The notes under the pieces are model-generated. The model was not told where the DNA came from. It worked only from the letters and a program-made list of their open reading frames with translations, and ran no database searches. This document shows positions 8,706 to 17,183 of a stretch of 64,000 nt of DNA, piece by piece (position 1 is the first letter of the stretch; each line of letters begins with the position of its first letter). The position numbers and the translations under genes are program-made. Source of the stretch: Microcella alkaliphila (GTDB lineage: Bacteria > Actinomycetota > Actinomycetes > Actinomycetales > Microbacteriaceae); the NCBI RefSeq assembly GCF_004216855.1, contig NZ_SGXT01000014.1, forward strand, positions 62,001 to 126,000, given 5' to 3'.

Positions 8706-9686
8706 TTAGTCGCAAGCACCGACCACCGAGTCGAGGATGTCGTCGAGGGTGCGGCGGGCGCGCCAGCCGAGCGCCTCGGCGATGCGGGAGGGGTCGGCGA
8801 CCACCTCGGCCGGGTCGCCCGGGCGGCGCGGCTCGACCACCGCAGCCGGAACGGGCGGCGAGTCGGGGGCCGAATTCGGCCAGCGAGCGCGCACACCCTC
8901 GACCACCTGGCGCACGCTGCTGCCCGTGCCCGTGCCGACGTTGAACACGTGGTGGGTCGAGGAGGGAGCGCCCGCAAGCGCGTCGAGAGCCGCCAGGTGC
9001 GCCTCAGCCAGGTCGAGCACGTGCACGAAGTCGCGCACGCACGTGCCGTCGACCGTCGCGTAGTCGTCACCAAAGATGCGCGGAGCCTCACCTGCCGCGA
9101 GCCGCTCCATCACCATCGGCACCAGGTTCAACACGGCCGTGTCGGCCAGCTCCGGCCAGCCCGCACCCGCCACGTTGAAGTAGCGCAAACTCGTCGCCCT
9201 GAGCCCACTCGCGCGCGCCACGTCAGCCGTCAGCCACTCCCCCGCCAGCTTCGACGCGCCGTACGGGTTCACCGGGGTACAGGGCGCGCCCTCCGCGACG
9301 TGACCCAACGCATCCCCGTACACGGCCGCCGAACTCGAAAACAGAAACGCCTCTACACCGGATGCGGCGCACGCCTCCAGCACCGCCGCAAGCCCCGCAA
9401 CGTTGTCGTGCCAATACATCAGCGGATGCTCAACCGACTCAGCGACCTGCTTGCGCCCCGCGAAATGAATCACCGCATCGACGGCGTGCTCGCGGGCAAA
9501 CGCGGCGACCGCGTCAGCAGCCCCGGGTTCAGCGAGCGACAGCTCGAGTTGCGCAAACTCGGCCACCCGATCACGGATGCCCGTCACAAAGTCGTCGACG
9601 ACCACCACGTGGTCGCCCCGATCGCGCAACAGCCGGCACACGTGCGCGCCGATGTACCCCGAGCCGCCCGTCACCAAAATACGCAC
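8706..9686 (-). CDS. galE: UDP-glucose 4-epimerase
   Basis: A 326-residue extended SDR that interconverts UDP-galactose and UDP-glucose in the Leloir pathway and for cell-envelope sugars. It shows the NAD-binding GGSGYIGAH (7-15), the catalytic Ser in SSSAAVYG (around 117-119) and YGASK (Tyr142, Lys146). The start is GTG 9686. Its last codons lie in a 33-bp sequence repeated next to dnaX (7568-7600), so the present C-terminus (VVGACD) probably came in with the toxin-antitoxin cassette and replaced VVGARDYA. The enzyme core is intact. Confidence 0.95.
   Translation of the reverse strand: MRILVTGGSGYIGAHVCRLLRDRGDHVVVVDDFVTGIRDRVAEFAQLELSLAEPGAADAVAAFAREHAVDAVIHFAGRKQVAESVEHPLMYWHDNVAGLAAVLEACAASGVEAFLFSSSAAVYGDALGHVAEGAPCTPVNPYGASKLAGEWLTADVARASGLRATSLRYFNVAGAGWPELADTAVLNLVPMVMERLAAGEAPRIFGDDYATVDGTCVRDFVHVLDLAEAHLAALDALAGAPSSTHHVFNVGTGTGSSVRQVVEGVRARWPNSAPDSPPVPAAVVEPRRPGDPAEVVADPSRIAEALGWRARRTLDDILDSVVGACD
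8707..8739. repeat. Direct-repeat copy B: 3' end of galE
   Basis: Partner of 7568-7600 with one mismatch in 33 bases. It lies inside the galE coding sequence and supplies the last ten codons and stop. The two copies bracket the toxin-antitoxin module and its promoter. Confidence 0.8.
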
Positions 9687-9850
9687 GGGTCAATCCTGCC
9701 GGACAGTGCCGCCGTGTACGGATAGCGGGGCGCGATATTGAGGGTGATGAAACCCTGGCGGGTGTGCGAATTACTTAAATTTCGCCGAGACTATTCACAC
9801 GAGGAAACTTTTCGCGCAGCGCATAGTTCACATTCGCTAGTGTGTGCGCC

Positions 9851-10198
9851 ATGGCACACAAGATTGTTCTCGTCGACGACCTCGACGGTACCGAACTCGG
9901 CGATAACGCCGTCACCACGCGCTTTTCGTTGAACGGCGCTCACTACGAAATCGATTTGAACGAATCGAACCAGCAGAAGCTGGCCGACGCGCTTGCTCCG
10001 TTCATCGCTGCCGGTCGGCGAGCCAGCGCTGGCGGGGCATCGGGGCGTTCCGCGGGCACGAAAAGGCGCGGTGGTGCAGCGAAAAGTAACACCTCCGCAA
10101 TTCGCGAATGGGCGAACGCCAACGGCCACCCCGTCGGAGACCGCGGCCGAATTCCTGCGCATATTGTCGAAGCGTACGAAGCGGCCACCGGAAAGTAG
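9851..10198 (+). CDS. lsr2: Lsr2-family nucleoid-associated protein
   Basis: A 115-residue Lsr2. The N-terminal dimerization domain begins MAHKIVLVDDLDGTE and is followed by a basic linker (about 57-80). The C-terminal DNA-binding domain (AIREWANANGHPVGDRGRIP, ending EAYEAATGK) carries the RGR minor-groove contact. Lsr2 bridges AT-rich DNA and silences acquired genes, acting like H-NS in actinobacteria. I chose ATG 9851 because family members begin MAxK; GTG 9842 is also in frame. No Shine-Dalgarno is visible. The 164-bp upstream gap is AT-rich for this genome, which is consistent with autoregulation but not proof. Confidence 0.95.
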   Translation: MAHKIVLVDDLDGTELGDNAVTTRFSLNGAHYEIDLNESNQQKLADALAPFIAAGRRASAGGASGRSAGTKRRGGAAKSNTSAIREWANANGHPVGDRGRIPAHIVEAYEAATGK

Positions 10199-10242
10199 TC
10201 GCACCGCGAGCATCCGCTCGCATTAATCCCTATTCGGATGAT

Positions 10243-10282
10243 CGGGGCTGGGCCCGTCTCGTGGAGGCGGCACCCAGCCCCG
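10243..10282 (+). terminator. Terminator-like hairpin after lsr2
   Basis: A perfect 10-bp stem, CGGGGCTGGG (10243-10252) paired with CCCAGCCCCG (10273-10282), followed by a short T-containing tail (ACTGTTTGTCT). It sits 45 bases after the lsr2 stop and just before the next gene. Confidence 0.7.
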
Positions 10283-10299
10283 ACTGTTTGTCTGGTCGC

Positions 10300-10947
10300 A
10301 TGAAAATCGCCATCGCCGGAGGACACGGAAAAATCGCGCGTCACCTGTCGCGCCTGCTGAGCACGAACGGCCACGAGCCGTGGGCACTCATTCGAAACGC
10401 TGACCACGCCGCCGACGTCGAAAGCGACGGGGCACGGGCCATCATCGTTGACCTCGAGCACGACGGGGATGACGCCGTCGCCGAAGCCATCACCGGGGCC
10501 GACGCCGTCGTGTTCGCCGCCGGAGCCGGCGAGGGCAGCGGCGCCGCGCGCAAGCTGACCCTCGACCGCGGCGGGGCCATCCTGCTGGCCGACGCCGCCG
10601 TGCAGGCGGGCGTGCGGCGCTACGTGATGGTGTCGGCCCGGCGAGCAGACACGTTTGACCCCGACTCAGACGACGTGTTCCAGGTGTACCTGCGGGCCAA
10701 GAGCGAGGCGGATGCCGCCGTGCGCGCGCATGACGACCTCGACTGGACCATCGTGCGCCCGGGAGGGCTGACCGACGACGAGGGCACCGGGCGGGTGCAG
10801 GTCGGCGACGACGTGTCGGGCACGATCCCGCGGGCCGACGTGGCGGCCGTGCTGTACGCGCTGCTCGTGACCGGCCGCGGGGTGGGGGCGCAGTTCGAGT
10901 TGGTGTCGGGAGACGCGCCGATCGCGGAGGTCGTCGCCGGGCTGTAG
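10300..10947 (+). CDS. NAD(P)H-binding atypical SDR protein
   Basis: A 215-residue Rossmann protein beginning MKIAIAGGHGKIARHL, with the glycine-rich cofactor loop at residues 7-12. It belongs to the atypical short-chain dehydrogenase group (NmrA/YwnB-like) that often senses or uses NAD(P)H without a known substrate. Conserved points include VVFAAGAG (about 69-76), YVMVSARRAD and DWTIVRPGGLTD. The usual catalytic YxxxK is not clear, since only VYLRAKSEAD is seen. ATG 10300 follows directly after the lsr2 terminator, and longer in-frame starts would run through that hairpin. Confidence 0.8.
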   Translation: MKIAIAGGHGKIARHLSRLLSTNGHEPWALIRNADHAADVESDGARAIIVDLEHDGDDAVAEAITGADAVVFAAGAGEGSGAARKLTLDRGGAILLADAAVQAGVRRYVMVSARRADTFDPDSDDVFQVYLRAKSEADAAVRAHDDLDWTIVRPGGLTDDEGTGRVQVGDDVSGTIPRADVAAVLYALLVTGRGVGAQFELVSGDAPIAEVVAGL

Positions 10948-10982
10948 GCGGGGTTGCAGGCGGGGTTGCAGGCGGGTTTACA
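10947..10982. repeat. Three tandem 12-bp repeats
   Basis: GGCGGGGTTGCA occurs twice (10947-10958, 10959-10970), followed by the variant GGCGGGTTTACA (10971-10982), starting at the stop codon of the SDR gene. It is non-coding and has no obvious role. Confidence 0.7.
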
Positions 10983-11050
10983 GATGGGATCACACGACTG
11001 GACTCGGCTGGCTGAGCCACCTCGCCGGAAACCCACCACGACCCGCACGT

Positions 11051-11088
11051 GACTACTTCGGTGTAGGAACTCCTACACCGGAGTAGTC
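11051..11088. repeat. 38-bp dispersed palindrome, copy 1 (possible bidirectional terminator)
   Basis: A near-perfect palindrome of 38 bases with arms GACTACT/AGTAGTC and CGGTGTAGGA/TCCTACACCG. It lies between the convergent SDR gene (ends 10947) and ackA (ends 11221). A second copy of the same length, with four differences, is at 16151-16188, again between convergent genes. No T-run follows on either strand. Confidence 0.75.
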
Positions 11089-11220
11089 GCCGGGAAGGGG
11101 TCAGGCTTTCGGCGTGGCTCAGCGAGCAGCGCGGCTCACGGCACGCGGTTCACGGCACGGGGGAAGCCACAAGTGCGACGCAAGACGTTGCTTGCAGAAG
11201 TTGAGCACAAAGCCGGCCGC

Positions 11221-12345
11221 TCAACCGGCGACAAGCTGCGCGGCCTGGCGCGCGATCGCCAACTCTTCGTTGGTGGGCACCACGAGCACCTTCGGGCCCT
11301 CCAGGGCCGGCGAGATGATGCGGGCACCCTTCGCGGGGCGCTCGTTGAGGAAGCGGTCGACCCGAATACCCAGGTGGTCGAGCCCCGCGAGGGCGCGGGC
11401 GCGCAGGGCCGGCGCGTTTTCGCCCACCCCCGCCGTGAACACCACGGCGTCGAGGCCGCCCAACTGGGCCAGGTACGCGCCCACATAGTGACGAATGCGG
11501 TGCGCCCACACGGCGAGCGCCGCCTCGGCGAGCTCGTCGCCGGCGGCAGCCGCATCCGTGACGTCGCGCATGTCGCTGCGGCCCGTGAGCCCCAGCAGGC
11601 CGCTGCGCTTGTTCAGCAGCGCATCGATCTCGTCGACGCTCAAGCCCGCCACGCGGTGCAGGTGCACGAGCACCGCCGGGTCGAGGTCACCCGAGCGCGT
11701 GCCCATCACCAGGCCCTGCAGGGGGGTCAACCCCATCGACGTGTCGATCGAACGGCCGCCGTCGACCGCCGTGACGCTCGCGCCGTTGCCGAGGTGTAGG
11801 ACGATCAGCTTCAGCTCCTCCAGCGGGCGGCCCAACACCGCTGCGGCCTGGCCGGCCACGAACTGGTGACTCGTGCCGTGGAAGCCATACTTGCGCACCC
11901 CGTAGCGCTCAGCGAGCGCGCGATCGATCGCGTACGTGTACGCCTCCGGTGGCATCGACTGGTGAAACGCCGTGTCGAACACGGCCACGTGCGGCACATC
12001 GGGCAGCACGGTGCGCGCCGCAATCACGCCCGCCAGGTTCGCCGGATTGTGCAGCGGCGCCAGCGCGCTCAACTCGTCGATCGCCGCCACCACCGCGTCG
12101 TCGATCAGCGTCGGCGCCGTGAAACGCGCGCCGCCGTGCACGACCCGGTGACCGACCGCAGCGATCTGCGCGTCGTGACCGAGAGCATCCAGCACCTGGC
12201 GCATGCCGCTCGTGTGGTCGGGGGCGTCGCCGCCCTCCTCGCCGATGCGCTCGAGCGTGCCGGCGAGCACGCGCTCGCCGGATGCCGTGTCGATCAGTTG
12301 GTACTTGATCGAGCTCGAGCCCGAGTTGACGACGAAGACGCGCAT
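11221..12345 (-). CDS. ackA: Acetate kinase
   Basis: A 374-residue ASKHA-fold kinase interconverting acetyl phosphate plus ADP with acetate plus ATP. It shows the N-terminal NSGSSSIKY (7-15), the substrate motif VAVFDTAFHQSMP, the phosphate loop HLGNGASV and the ATP-site segment VFTAGVGENAP. It is slightly shorter than the E. coli enzyme (400), but the core is complete. Its ATG (12343-12345) overlaps the pta stop (ATGA), so translation is coupled to the partner enzyme. Together they form the overflow acetate pathway. Confidence 0.97.
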   Translation of the reverse strand: MRVFVVNSGSSSIKYQLIDTASGERVLAGTLERIGEEGGDAPDHTSGMRQVLDALGHDAQIAAVGHRVVHGGARFTAPTLIDDAVVAAIDELSALAPLHNPANLAGVIAARTVLPDVPHVAVFDTAFHQSMPPEAYTYAIDRALAERYGVRKYGFHGTSHQFVAGQAAAVLGRPLEELKLIVLHLGNGASVTAVDGGRSIDTSMGLTPLQGLVMGTRSGDLDPAVLVHLHRVAGLSVDEIDALLNKRSGLLGLTGRSDMRDVTDAAAAGDELAEAALAVWAHRIRHYVGAYLAQLGGLDAVVFTAGVGENAPALRARALAGLDHLGIRVDRFLNERPAKGARIISPALEGPKVLVVPTNEELAIARQAAQLVAG

Positions 12346-14606
12346 CAGGCCTCGCTTCCGTTCGCCGACTCGCCCGTGACGCCCGCCTCTGCGGCCGCCG
12401 CCGCGTCGTCACGGCTGATCACCGGAATCGCCGTCGTCGCCGGCGGCGGCGTGCGCTGCGCCTGAATCGCCGTGATCGCGACCGTGTTCACGATGTCCTG
12501 CACGAGCGCGCCGCGCGACAGGTCGTTGACCGGCTTGCGCAGGCCCTGCAGTACCGGCCCGATGGCCACAGCGCCCGCCGAGCGCTGCACCGCCTTGTAG
12601 GTGTTGTTGCCGGTGTTCAGGTCGGGGAAGACGAACACCGTCGCGCGCCCGGCGACCGGCGAATCGGGCATCTTCGTCGCCGCGACGCTCGGCTCTGCCG
12701 CCGCGTCGTACTGAATCGGTCCCTCCACCAGCAGCTGCGGCTGGCGCTCGCGCACAAACGCGGTCGCCGTGCGCACCTTCTCAACGTCGTCGCCCGAGCC
12801 CGACTCCCCCGTCGAATACGACAGCATCGCCACGCGCGGCTCGATCGCGAACTGCTGGGCCGTCGCTGCACTGGAGATCGCGATGTCGGCAAGTTGCTCG
12901 GCCGTCGGGTCGGGAACCACCGCGCAGTCGCCGTAGACGAGCACGCGGTCGGCCAGGCACATCAGGAACACACTCGACACGACGCTCACGCCCGGGTCGG
13001 TCTTGATGATCTCGAAGCTCGGGCGAATCGTGTGCGCCGTCGTGTGGGCGGCCCCGCTCACCATGCCGTCGGCGAGCCCGACGTGCACCATCATCGTGCC
13101 GAAGTAGCTGACGTCGGTCACGACGTCGCGGGCGAACTCGACCGTGACGCCCTTGTGGGCGCGCAGCCGCGCGTACTCGATCGCGAACTGTTCGCGCAGC
13201 TCCGTGTCGTACGGGCTCAGAATCTCGGCCGCCTCGAGATCGAGGCCGAGCTCGGCAGCGCGCGCCCGAACATCCACCTCGTCGCCCAGAATCGTGATGT
13301 CGCAGACCGAGCGCTTCAGCAGCGTCGCGGCCGCGCGCAGCACACGGTCGTCGTTGCCCTCGGGCAGCACGATGCGCTTGCGCTCGCTGCGGGCGCGCTC
13401 GAGCAGGTCGTACTCGAACATCAGCGGCGTCACCACGTCGCTGCGGCTCACGTCGGCGCGGTCGAGCAGCGCGTCAGAGTCGAAGTGCTTCTCGAACAGC
13501 GCCAGCGCCGTGTCGTACTTGCGCTGCGAGTCGGCCGCCAGCCGCCCCCGACTCTCGGTGATGCGCAGCACCGTGTCGTAGGTGCCATACGGCGTGCGGA
13601 TGATCGGCAGCGTCGGGTCGAGCCCGTCAATCAGCGACTGCACGCTGTCGGGCGTCTCAAAACCGCCGTACAGGATGATCGCCGCAATACTCGGGAACGT
13701 CTCGCTCGCGTGCGCCATCAGCACCGCCAGCAGCACCTCGCTGCGGTCACCCGGAACGAGCACCACCGCGCCCTCGGTGAGGCGGGGCAGCACGTTCTCC
13801 ATGCTCATGCCGGCGACGACGGCGCCCAACACCTCGCGCTGGAGCAGCGCCTCCTCGCCGCGCTCGAGCTCGCCATCGCAGGAGGCCATGACGGCGGCGA
13901 CCGTCGGGGCGATCAGGTAGCGGTCTTCGGGAATCGCGCCGACCACGGCGTTGGGGGCGAGGGTGGCGAGCTCGGCGCTGATCTCGTCGAGACGGTCGGC
14001 GTCGGCGCGGTTCGCGACCACGGCGAGCAGGGTGGCGTGCTCGTGGGCCAGCTCGGCGACGGCCGCCTCGGCGGCGCGGCGCACCTCGTCGGGGGTGCGC
14101 GGGCCCGACTCGGCGAGGCCCCGCCCGCCGCTGGCGCCGGATGCGCGGCCGCCGATCACCAAGACCACCGGGGCGCCCAGGTTCGCGGCGATGCGGGCGT
14201 TCACCGTGAACTCGGTCGGCGTCGAAATATCGGTGTAGTCGGAGCCGACGATGACGACGGCGTCGCACTGACGCTCGACGGCGCGGTAGCGTTCGACGAT
14301 CGTCGCGAGCGCCGCGTCGGGGTCGGCGTGCACCTCGTCGTAGCTCACGCCGATGCACTCGTCGTAGTCGAGGTCGACGCCGTCGTGGGCGAGCAGGGTC
14401 TCGAGCACGTAGTCGCGGTTGGCCGCCGAGTCGGCGCCGATCACGCCCGACGCAGTCGCCGCCGCCCTCTCTGCGCTGACCCGCGCGATGGGCCGGAACA
14501 CCCCGACTCGCTGCACGCGGCTCGACAGCGCGTTCAGCACGCCGAGCGCCACGGTCGACTTGCCCGAGTTGCCCTCGGCGGACGTGATGTACAGGTTGCG
14601 TGCCAT
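12345..14606 (-). CDS. pta: Phosphate acetyltransferase (long form)
   Basis: A 753-residue three-domain Pta converting acetyl-CoA and phosphate to acetyl phosphate. The N-terminal P-loop-like domain begins MARNLYITSAEGNSGKST, the middle is a DRTGG domain (about 220-330), and the C-terminal PTA_PTB catalytic domain runs from about 430 (RIVLPEGNDDRVLRAA; SAATAQQFA; FPDLNTGNNTYK). I place the start at ATG 14606, with GGGAG upstream. The frame is open for 50 more codons, but those run toward the SRP RNA gene and do not look like protein. It overlaps ackA by one base. Confidence 0.96.
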   Translation of the reverse strand: MARNLYITSAEGNSGKSTVALGVLNALSSRVQRVGVFRPIARVSAERAAATASGVIGADSAANRDYVLETLLAHDGVDLDYDECIGVSYDEVHADPDAALATIVERYRAVERQCDAVVIVGSDYTDISTPTEFTVNARIAANLGAPVVLVIGGRASGASGGRGLAESGPRTPDEVRRAAEAAVAELAHEHATLLAVVANRADADRLDEISAELATLAPNAVVGAIPEDRYLIAPTVAAVMASCDGELERGEEALLQREVLGAVVAGMSMENVLPRLTEGAVVLVPGDRSEVLLAVLMAHASETFPSIAAIILYGGFETPDSVQSLIDGLDPTLPIIRTPYGTYDTVLRITESRGRLAADSQRKYDTALALFEKHFDSDALLDRADVSRSDVVTPLMFEYDLLERARSERKRIVLPEGNDDRVLRAAATLLKRSVCDITILGDEVDVRARAAELGLDLEAAEILSPYDTELREQFAIEYARLRAHKGVTVEFARDVVTDVSYFGTMMVHVGLADGMVSGAAHTTAHTIRPSFEIIKTDPGVSVVSSVFLMCLADRVLVYGDCAVVPDPTAEQLADIAISSAATAQQFAIEPRVAMLSYSTGESGSGDDVEKVRTATAFVRERQPQLLVEGPIQYDAAAEPSVAATKMPDSPVAGRATVFVFPDLNTGNNTYKAVQRSAGAVAIGPVLQGLRKPVNDLSRGALVQDIVNTVAITAIQAQRTPPPATTAIPVISRDDAAAAAEAGVTGESANGSEA

Positions 14607-14676
14607 TGACTCCCAGCCTACGGAAGGGGCCTGGGCAGAACCTAGGGGCGGATGGCTCGGGTGCCCGCGCACAAAA

Positions 14677-14774
14677 AGGACCCCCCGCGCACCCGCCAGA
14701 GCCCGGTTACCCTTGCTGCGTTTCCGCCCTGGGGGAGTTGGCCTGGATGGCGCCACGCGAGGAGCCGCCCCCCA
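14677..14774 (-). ncRNA. ffs: Signal recognition particle RNA, small bacterial type
   Basis: On the minus strand the sequence carries the conserved SRP domain IV: CCAGGGCGGAAACGCAGCAA, then GGGTAACC, around 14702-14733. The flanking sequences pair into the long rod (GGCTCC side near 14765, GGGGGGTCC near 14679). A TTTTT run follows at 14673-14677 and acts as the transcription terminator. The RNA binds Ffh and targets membrane proteins to the translocon. Its place beside tRNA-Ser, near dnaX, is common in actinobacteria. End points are approximate by several bases. Confidence 0.88.
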
Positions 14775-14843
14775 CTTTACCGGTAGTATCGCCGGGTCGG
14801 GTTCGCGCGCTCATTCCGAGTGTGATGTGCGGGCGCGGCACCT

Positions 14844-14928
14844 GGAGGATTCGCCTAGTGGCCTATGGCGCACGCTTGGAAAGCGTGTTGGGTGCAAGCC
14901 CTCAGGGGTTCGAATCCCCTATCCTCCG
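14844..14928 (+). tRNA. tRNA-Ser, anticodon GGA
   Basis: A class II tRNA. The acceptor stem is GGAGGAT/ATCCTCC, the anticodon arm CACGC-TTGGAAA-GCGTG reads GGA at positions 34-36, there is a long variable arm (TTGGGTGCAAGCCCTCA), and the T-arm is AGGGGTTCGAATCCCCT. The discriminator is G, and CCA is encoded directly after it (14929-14931). Confidence 0.97.
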
Positions 14929-14963
14929 CCAAAGCCTCGTGAAACGGCAGCGCGCACGACAGA

Positions 14964-16070
14964 ATGATGCTCGTGAGCGATGACCGAGCATCCGCATTGA
15001 ACGATCCGCGTCCGAAATGGATGACCGGAATTCTGTCCAGCGGACCGTTCCGGTTCGGCTTCGTCACCACCCTCGGCGTGCTGCTCGCCCTGCTGCTCGG
15101 CGCCGCCGTCGTCTCGCTCAGCTACGCGATCACGCTGATCTTCCTCGCCATCTTCATCAGCCTCGGGCTTTACCCGGTGGTGACCCGGCTGCAGAACCGC
15201 GGGGTGTCGAAGACGGGCGCGATCCTCATCGTGCTCGCCGGGTTCATCGGCATCGTCGTCACCATGGTGCTGCTCATCACCCCCATCGTGATCGAGCAGG
15301 CCACCGAGCTGATCACCACGGTGCCGCAGTACCTGACCGACATCGAGAACCAGGCGTGGTTCGTGAACCTCGACACCGACTTCGGCGGGGCGCTGACCAC
15401 GCTGCTCGCACTCGTGACCGACGCGGTCGCCGACCCGAACACGTGGCTCGTCGTCGGTGGAGGCGCGCTCGCCATCGGGGCGTCGATCGTCAACGGGGTG
15501 TTCGGCATCATCTTCGTCGTCGTCATGACCCTCTACTTCGTGGCCTCGCTCGACCAGATGAAGGGCGCCCTGTACGAACTAGTGCCGGCCTCGCAGCGCC
15601 GCGGCTTCCGCGAGCTGGCGGAGGAAATCTTCGACTCGATCGGCAAGTACCTCATCGGGCAGATCGTGCTCGCCGTGTTGAACGCGACGTTCTCGTTCAT
15701 TCTGCTGACGATTCTCGGCGTGCGGTACGCGGTCGTCTTGGCGTTCCTCGCACTGTTCATCACGCTGATCCCGATCATCGGGCCCGTCATCAGCACGACC
15801 CTGATGACCGTGGTCGTGTTGTTCGAGTCGCCGGTCAGCGCGCTCATCGTCGCCGTCGTGATGATTGTCTACATGCAGGTCGAGTCGTACGTGCTGACGC
15901 CGCGCATCATCGGCAAGGCGATCAGCATTCCGTCGGCGCTCGTCCTGATCGCCGCATTCATCGGCGCCACGCTCTTGGGGCTGCTCGGCGCGCTGGTCGC
16001 GGCGCCGCTCGTCGCGTCGATCCTGCTGATCCTCAAGAAGGTGATCGTGCCGCGGCAGAACCTGCGGTGA
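14964..16070 (+). CDS. AI-2E family transporter (PerM-like membrane protein)
   Basis: A 368-residue integral membrane protein. About eight hydrophobic segments occur in the family's pattern: two near the N-terminus (residues 31-70), one near 80-105, a periplasmic-like loop (about 110-155), then a block from 160 to 355. The conserved family region FLALFITLIPIIGPVIS and the PRIIGKAIS stretch are present. The family is named for autoinducer-2 export, but other members are Na+/H+ antiporters or permeases of unknown cargo, so the substrate is open. Starts at ATG 14964, ATG 14967 or GTG 14976 are all possible. Confidence 0.88.
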   Translation: MMLVSDDRASALNDPRPKWMTGILSSGPFRFGFVTTLGVLLALLLGAAVVSLSYAITLIFLAIFISLGLYPVVTRLQNRGVSKTGAILIVLAGFIGIVVTMVLLITPIVIEQATELITTVPQYLTDIENQAWFVNLDTDFGGALTTLLALVTDAVADPNTWLVVGGGALAIGASIVNGVFGIIFVVVMTLYFVASLDQMKGALYELVPASQRRGFRELAEEIFDSIGKYLIGQIVLAVLNATFSFILLTILGVRYAVVLAFLALFITLIPIIGPVISTTLMTVVVLFESPVSALIVAVVMIVYMQVESYVLTPRIIGKAISIPSALVLIAAFIGATLLGLLGALVAAPLVASILLILKKVIVPRQNLR

Positions 16071-16150
16071 GAAGGGGATCGCTCGTGAGGAGGGCGCCTG
16101 GTGAGGCGCTACCCGCGCCACGGCCGCGGGAAGTGCGCATCCTTTGCCGC

Positions 16151-16188
16151 GACTGCTTCGGTGTAGGAATTCCTACAGCGGAGTAGTC
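16151..16188. repeat. 38-bp dispersed palindrome, copy 2
   Basis: The second copy of the 11051-11088 element, with a perfectly palindromic centre (GGAATTCC). It lies between the convergent AI-2E-type gene and the ACR3-like gene, and it overlaps the last codons and TAG stop of the latter (16173-16175). Confidence 0.75.
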
Positions 16189-17174
16189 GATGGTGGGGCG
16201 GGCAGGAATCTCGGCAGCACGCGCACCAACACGGCGACACCGGCGAGCTCGACCAAGGTCTGCGTCACTACCACGACCGCGACCACTCCGCCGCCCTCGG
16301 GCACGGCGAGCGCGATCGGCAACACGACGAACGAGTTGCGGGTCGCGAGGCTCATTACGAGCGTGCGGCCGACGGTGTGCGGCAGCCGCGCCACGCGCGC
16401 CGCGGCCACCCCCAGCACCTCCGCCGCGAGCAGATAAAGGAGGAACACTCCGACGAGCAGGGGCAGCACCGGGGCCGCATCGAGCACCGCGGGCACCTCC
16501 GACGCCGCGACCAGCAGCAGCACGACCGCGAGCAGGGGCACCGGCAAGCGGGCAGTCGTCGCAACCGATCTCGCGTTGCGCCGCGCCAGAAGATGTTGCA
16601 CCACTGCCGCCAGCACAAGCGGAAGCAACAGAACCAAGACCACCGTGACAACGACCTGCTCGACGTCGAGAAGCGCGCCCACATCGGCTCCGCCCGCACC
16701 ACCCGCGATCAGCCACACGTACACCGGCAGCAGCCCCAACTGCACGATCAGCGACACCGGGGCGAACGCCACCGCTCGCGCCGTATCGCCGCCCGCCAGC
16801 TGCGTGAACGTGAGAAACCAGTCCGTGCACGGCACGACCAGCACCAGCACTATGCCGAGCACCACCAGGGCGCCGTCCACCCCGGCCACCTCGGCGGGCA
16901 CGAGCAGCACCAGTCCCGCCACGAGCAGCGGAACCAGCACGAAATTCGCGACGAACGCTGTCAGCAGAAATCGCGCATCCCGAAACGCGACCGGGATGCT
17001 CGCGAGCGGCACCAGCAGAAACGTTACGAACAACAACACGGCGAGCGCCGGCGAAACCGCCACCCCCAGCGCCGCACCCGCGGCGGGGGCGAGGCTACCG
17101 ACGGCGAGGCCTGCCGCGATCGCCGCCAGGTAGACGAGGGCCTGCGGGCGCTCGAGCCGGCCCACGCCTGTCAT
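16173..17174 (-). CDS. ACR3/BASS-type arsenite or bile-acid:sodium symporter family transporter
   Basis: A 333-residue, very hydrophobic protein with about ten membrane segments. The conserved half-site motifs of the BASS/ACR3 fold are visible: VLVVPCTDWFLTFTQLAGGD (about 110-129), whose cysteine is the thiol position typical of ACR3, and MSLATRNSFVVLPIAL (about 277-292). ACR3 proteins export arsenite. This shorter, more divergent form could move another anion. No arsR or arsC lies nearby, so I would not assign arsenic resistance firmly. The final four codons come from the palindromic repeat. Confidence 0.75.
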   Translation of the reverse strand: MTGVGRLERPQALVYLAAIAAGLAVGSLAPAAGAALGVAVSPALAVLLFVTFLLVPLASIPVAFRDARFLLTAFVANFVLVPLLVAGLVLLVPAEVAGVDGALVVLGIVLVLVVPCTDWFLTFTQLAGGDTARAVAFAPVSLIVQLGLLPVYVWLIAGGAGGADVGALLDVEQVVVTVVLVLLLPLVLAAVVQHLLARRNARSVATTARLPVPLLAVVLLLVAASEVPAVLDAAPVLPLLVGVFLLYLLAAEVLGVAAARVARLPHTVGRTLVMSLATRNSFVVLPIALAVPEGGGVVAVVVVTQTLVELAGVAVLVRVLPRFLPAPPSTTPL

Positions 17175-17183
17175 GGGCTGAGC

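Noticed and set aside
10947-10982. CRISPR-like or regulatory meaning of the 12-bp tandem repeats
   Set aside because: Units abut without spacers and are only three in number; probably slippage.
12894-14609. 571-codon plus-strand open frame opposite pta
   Set aside because: Same shadow effect; composition dominated by Arg, Val, His and Gly, with no ribosome site and no recognizable motif.
16173-17174. Arsenic resistance operon
   Set aside because: The transporter resembles ACR3, but no arsR, arsC or other arsenic gene accompanies it, so only the family is claimed.
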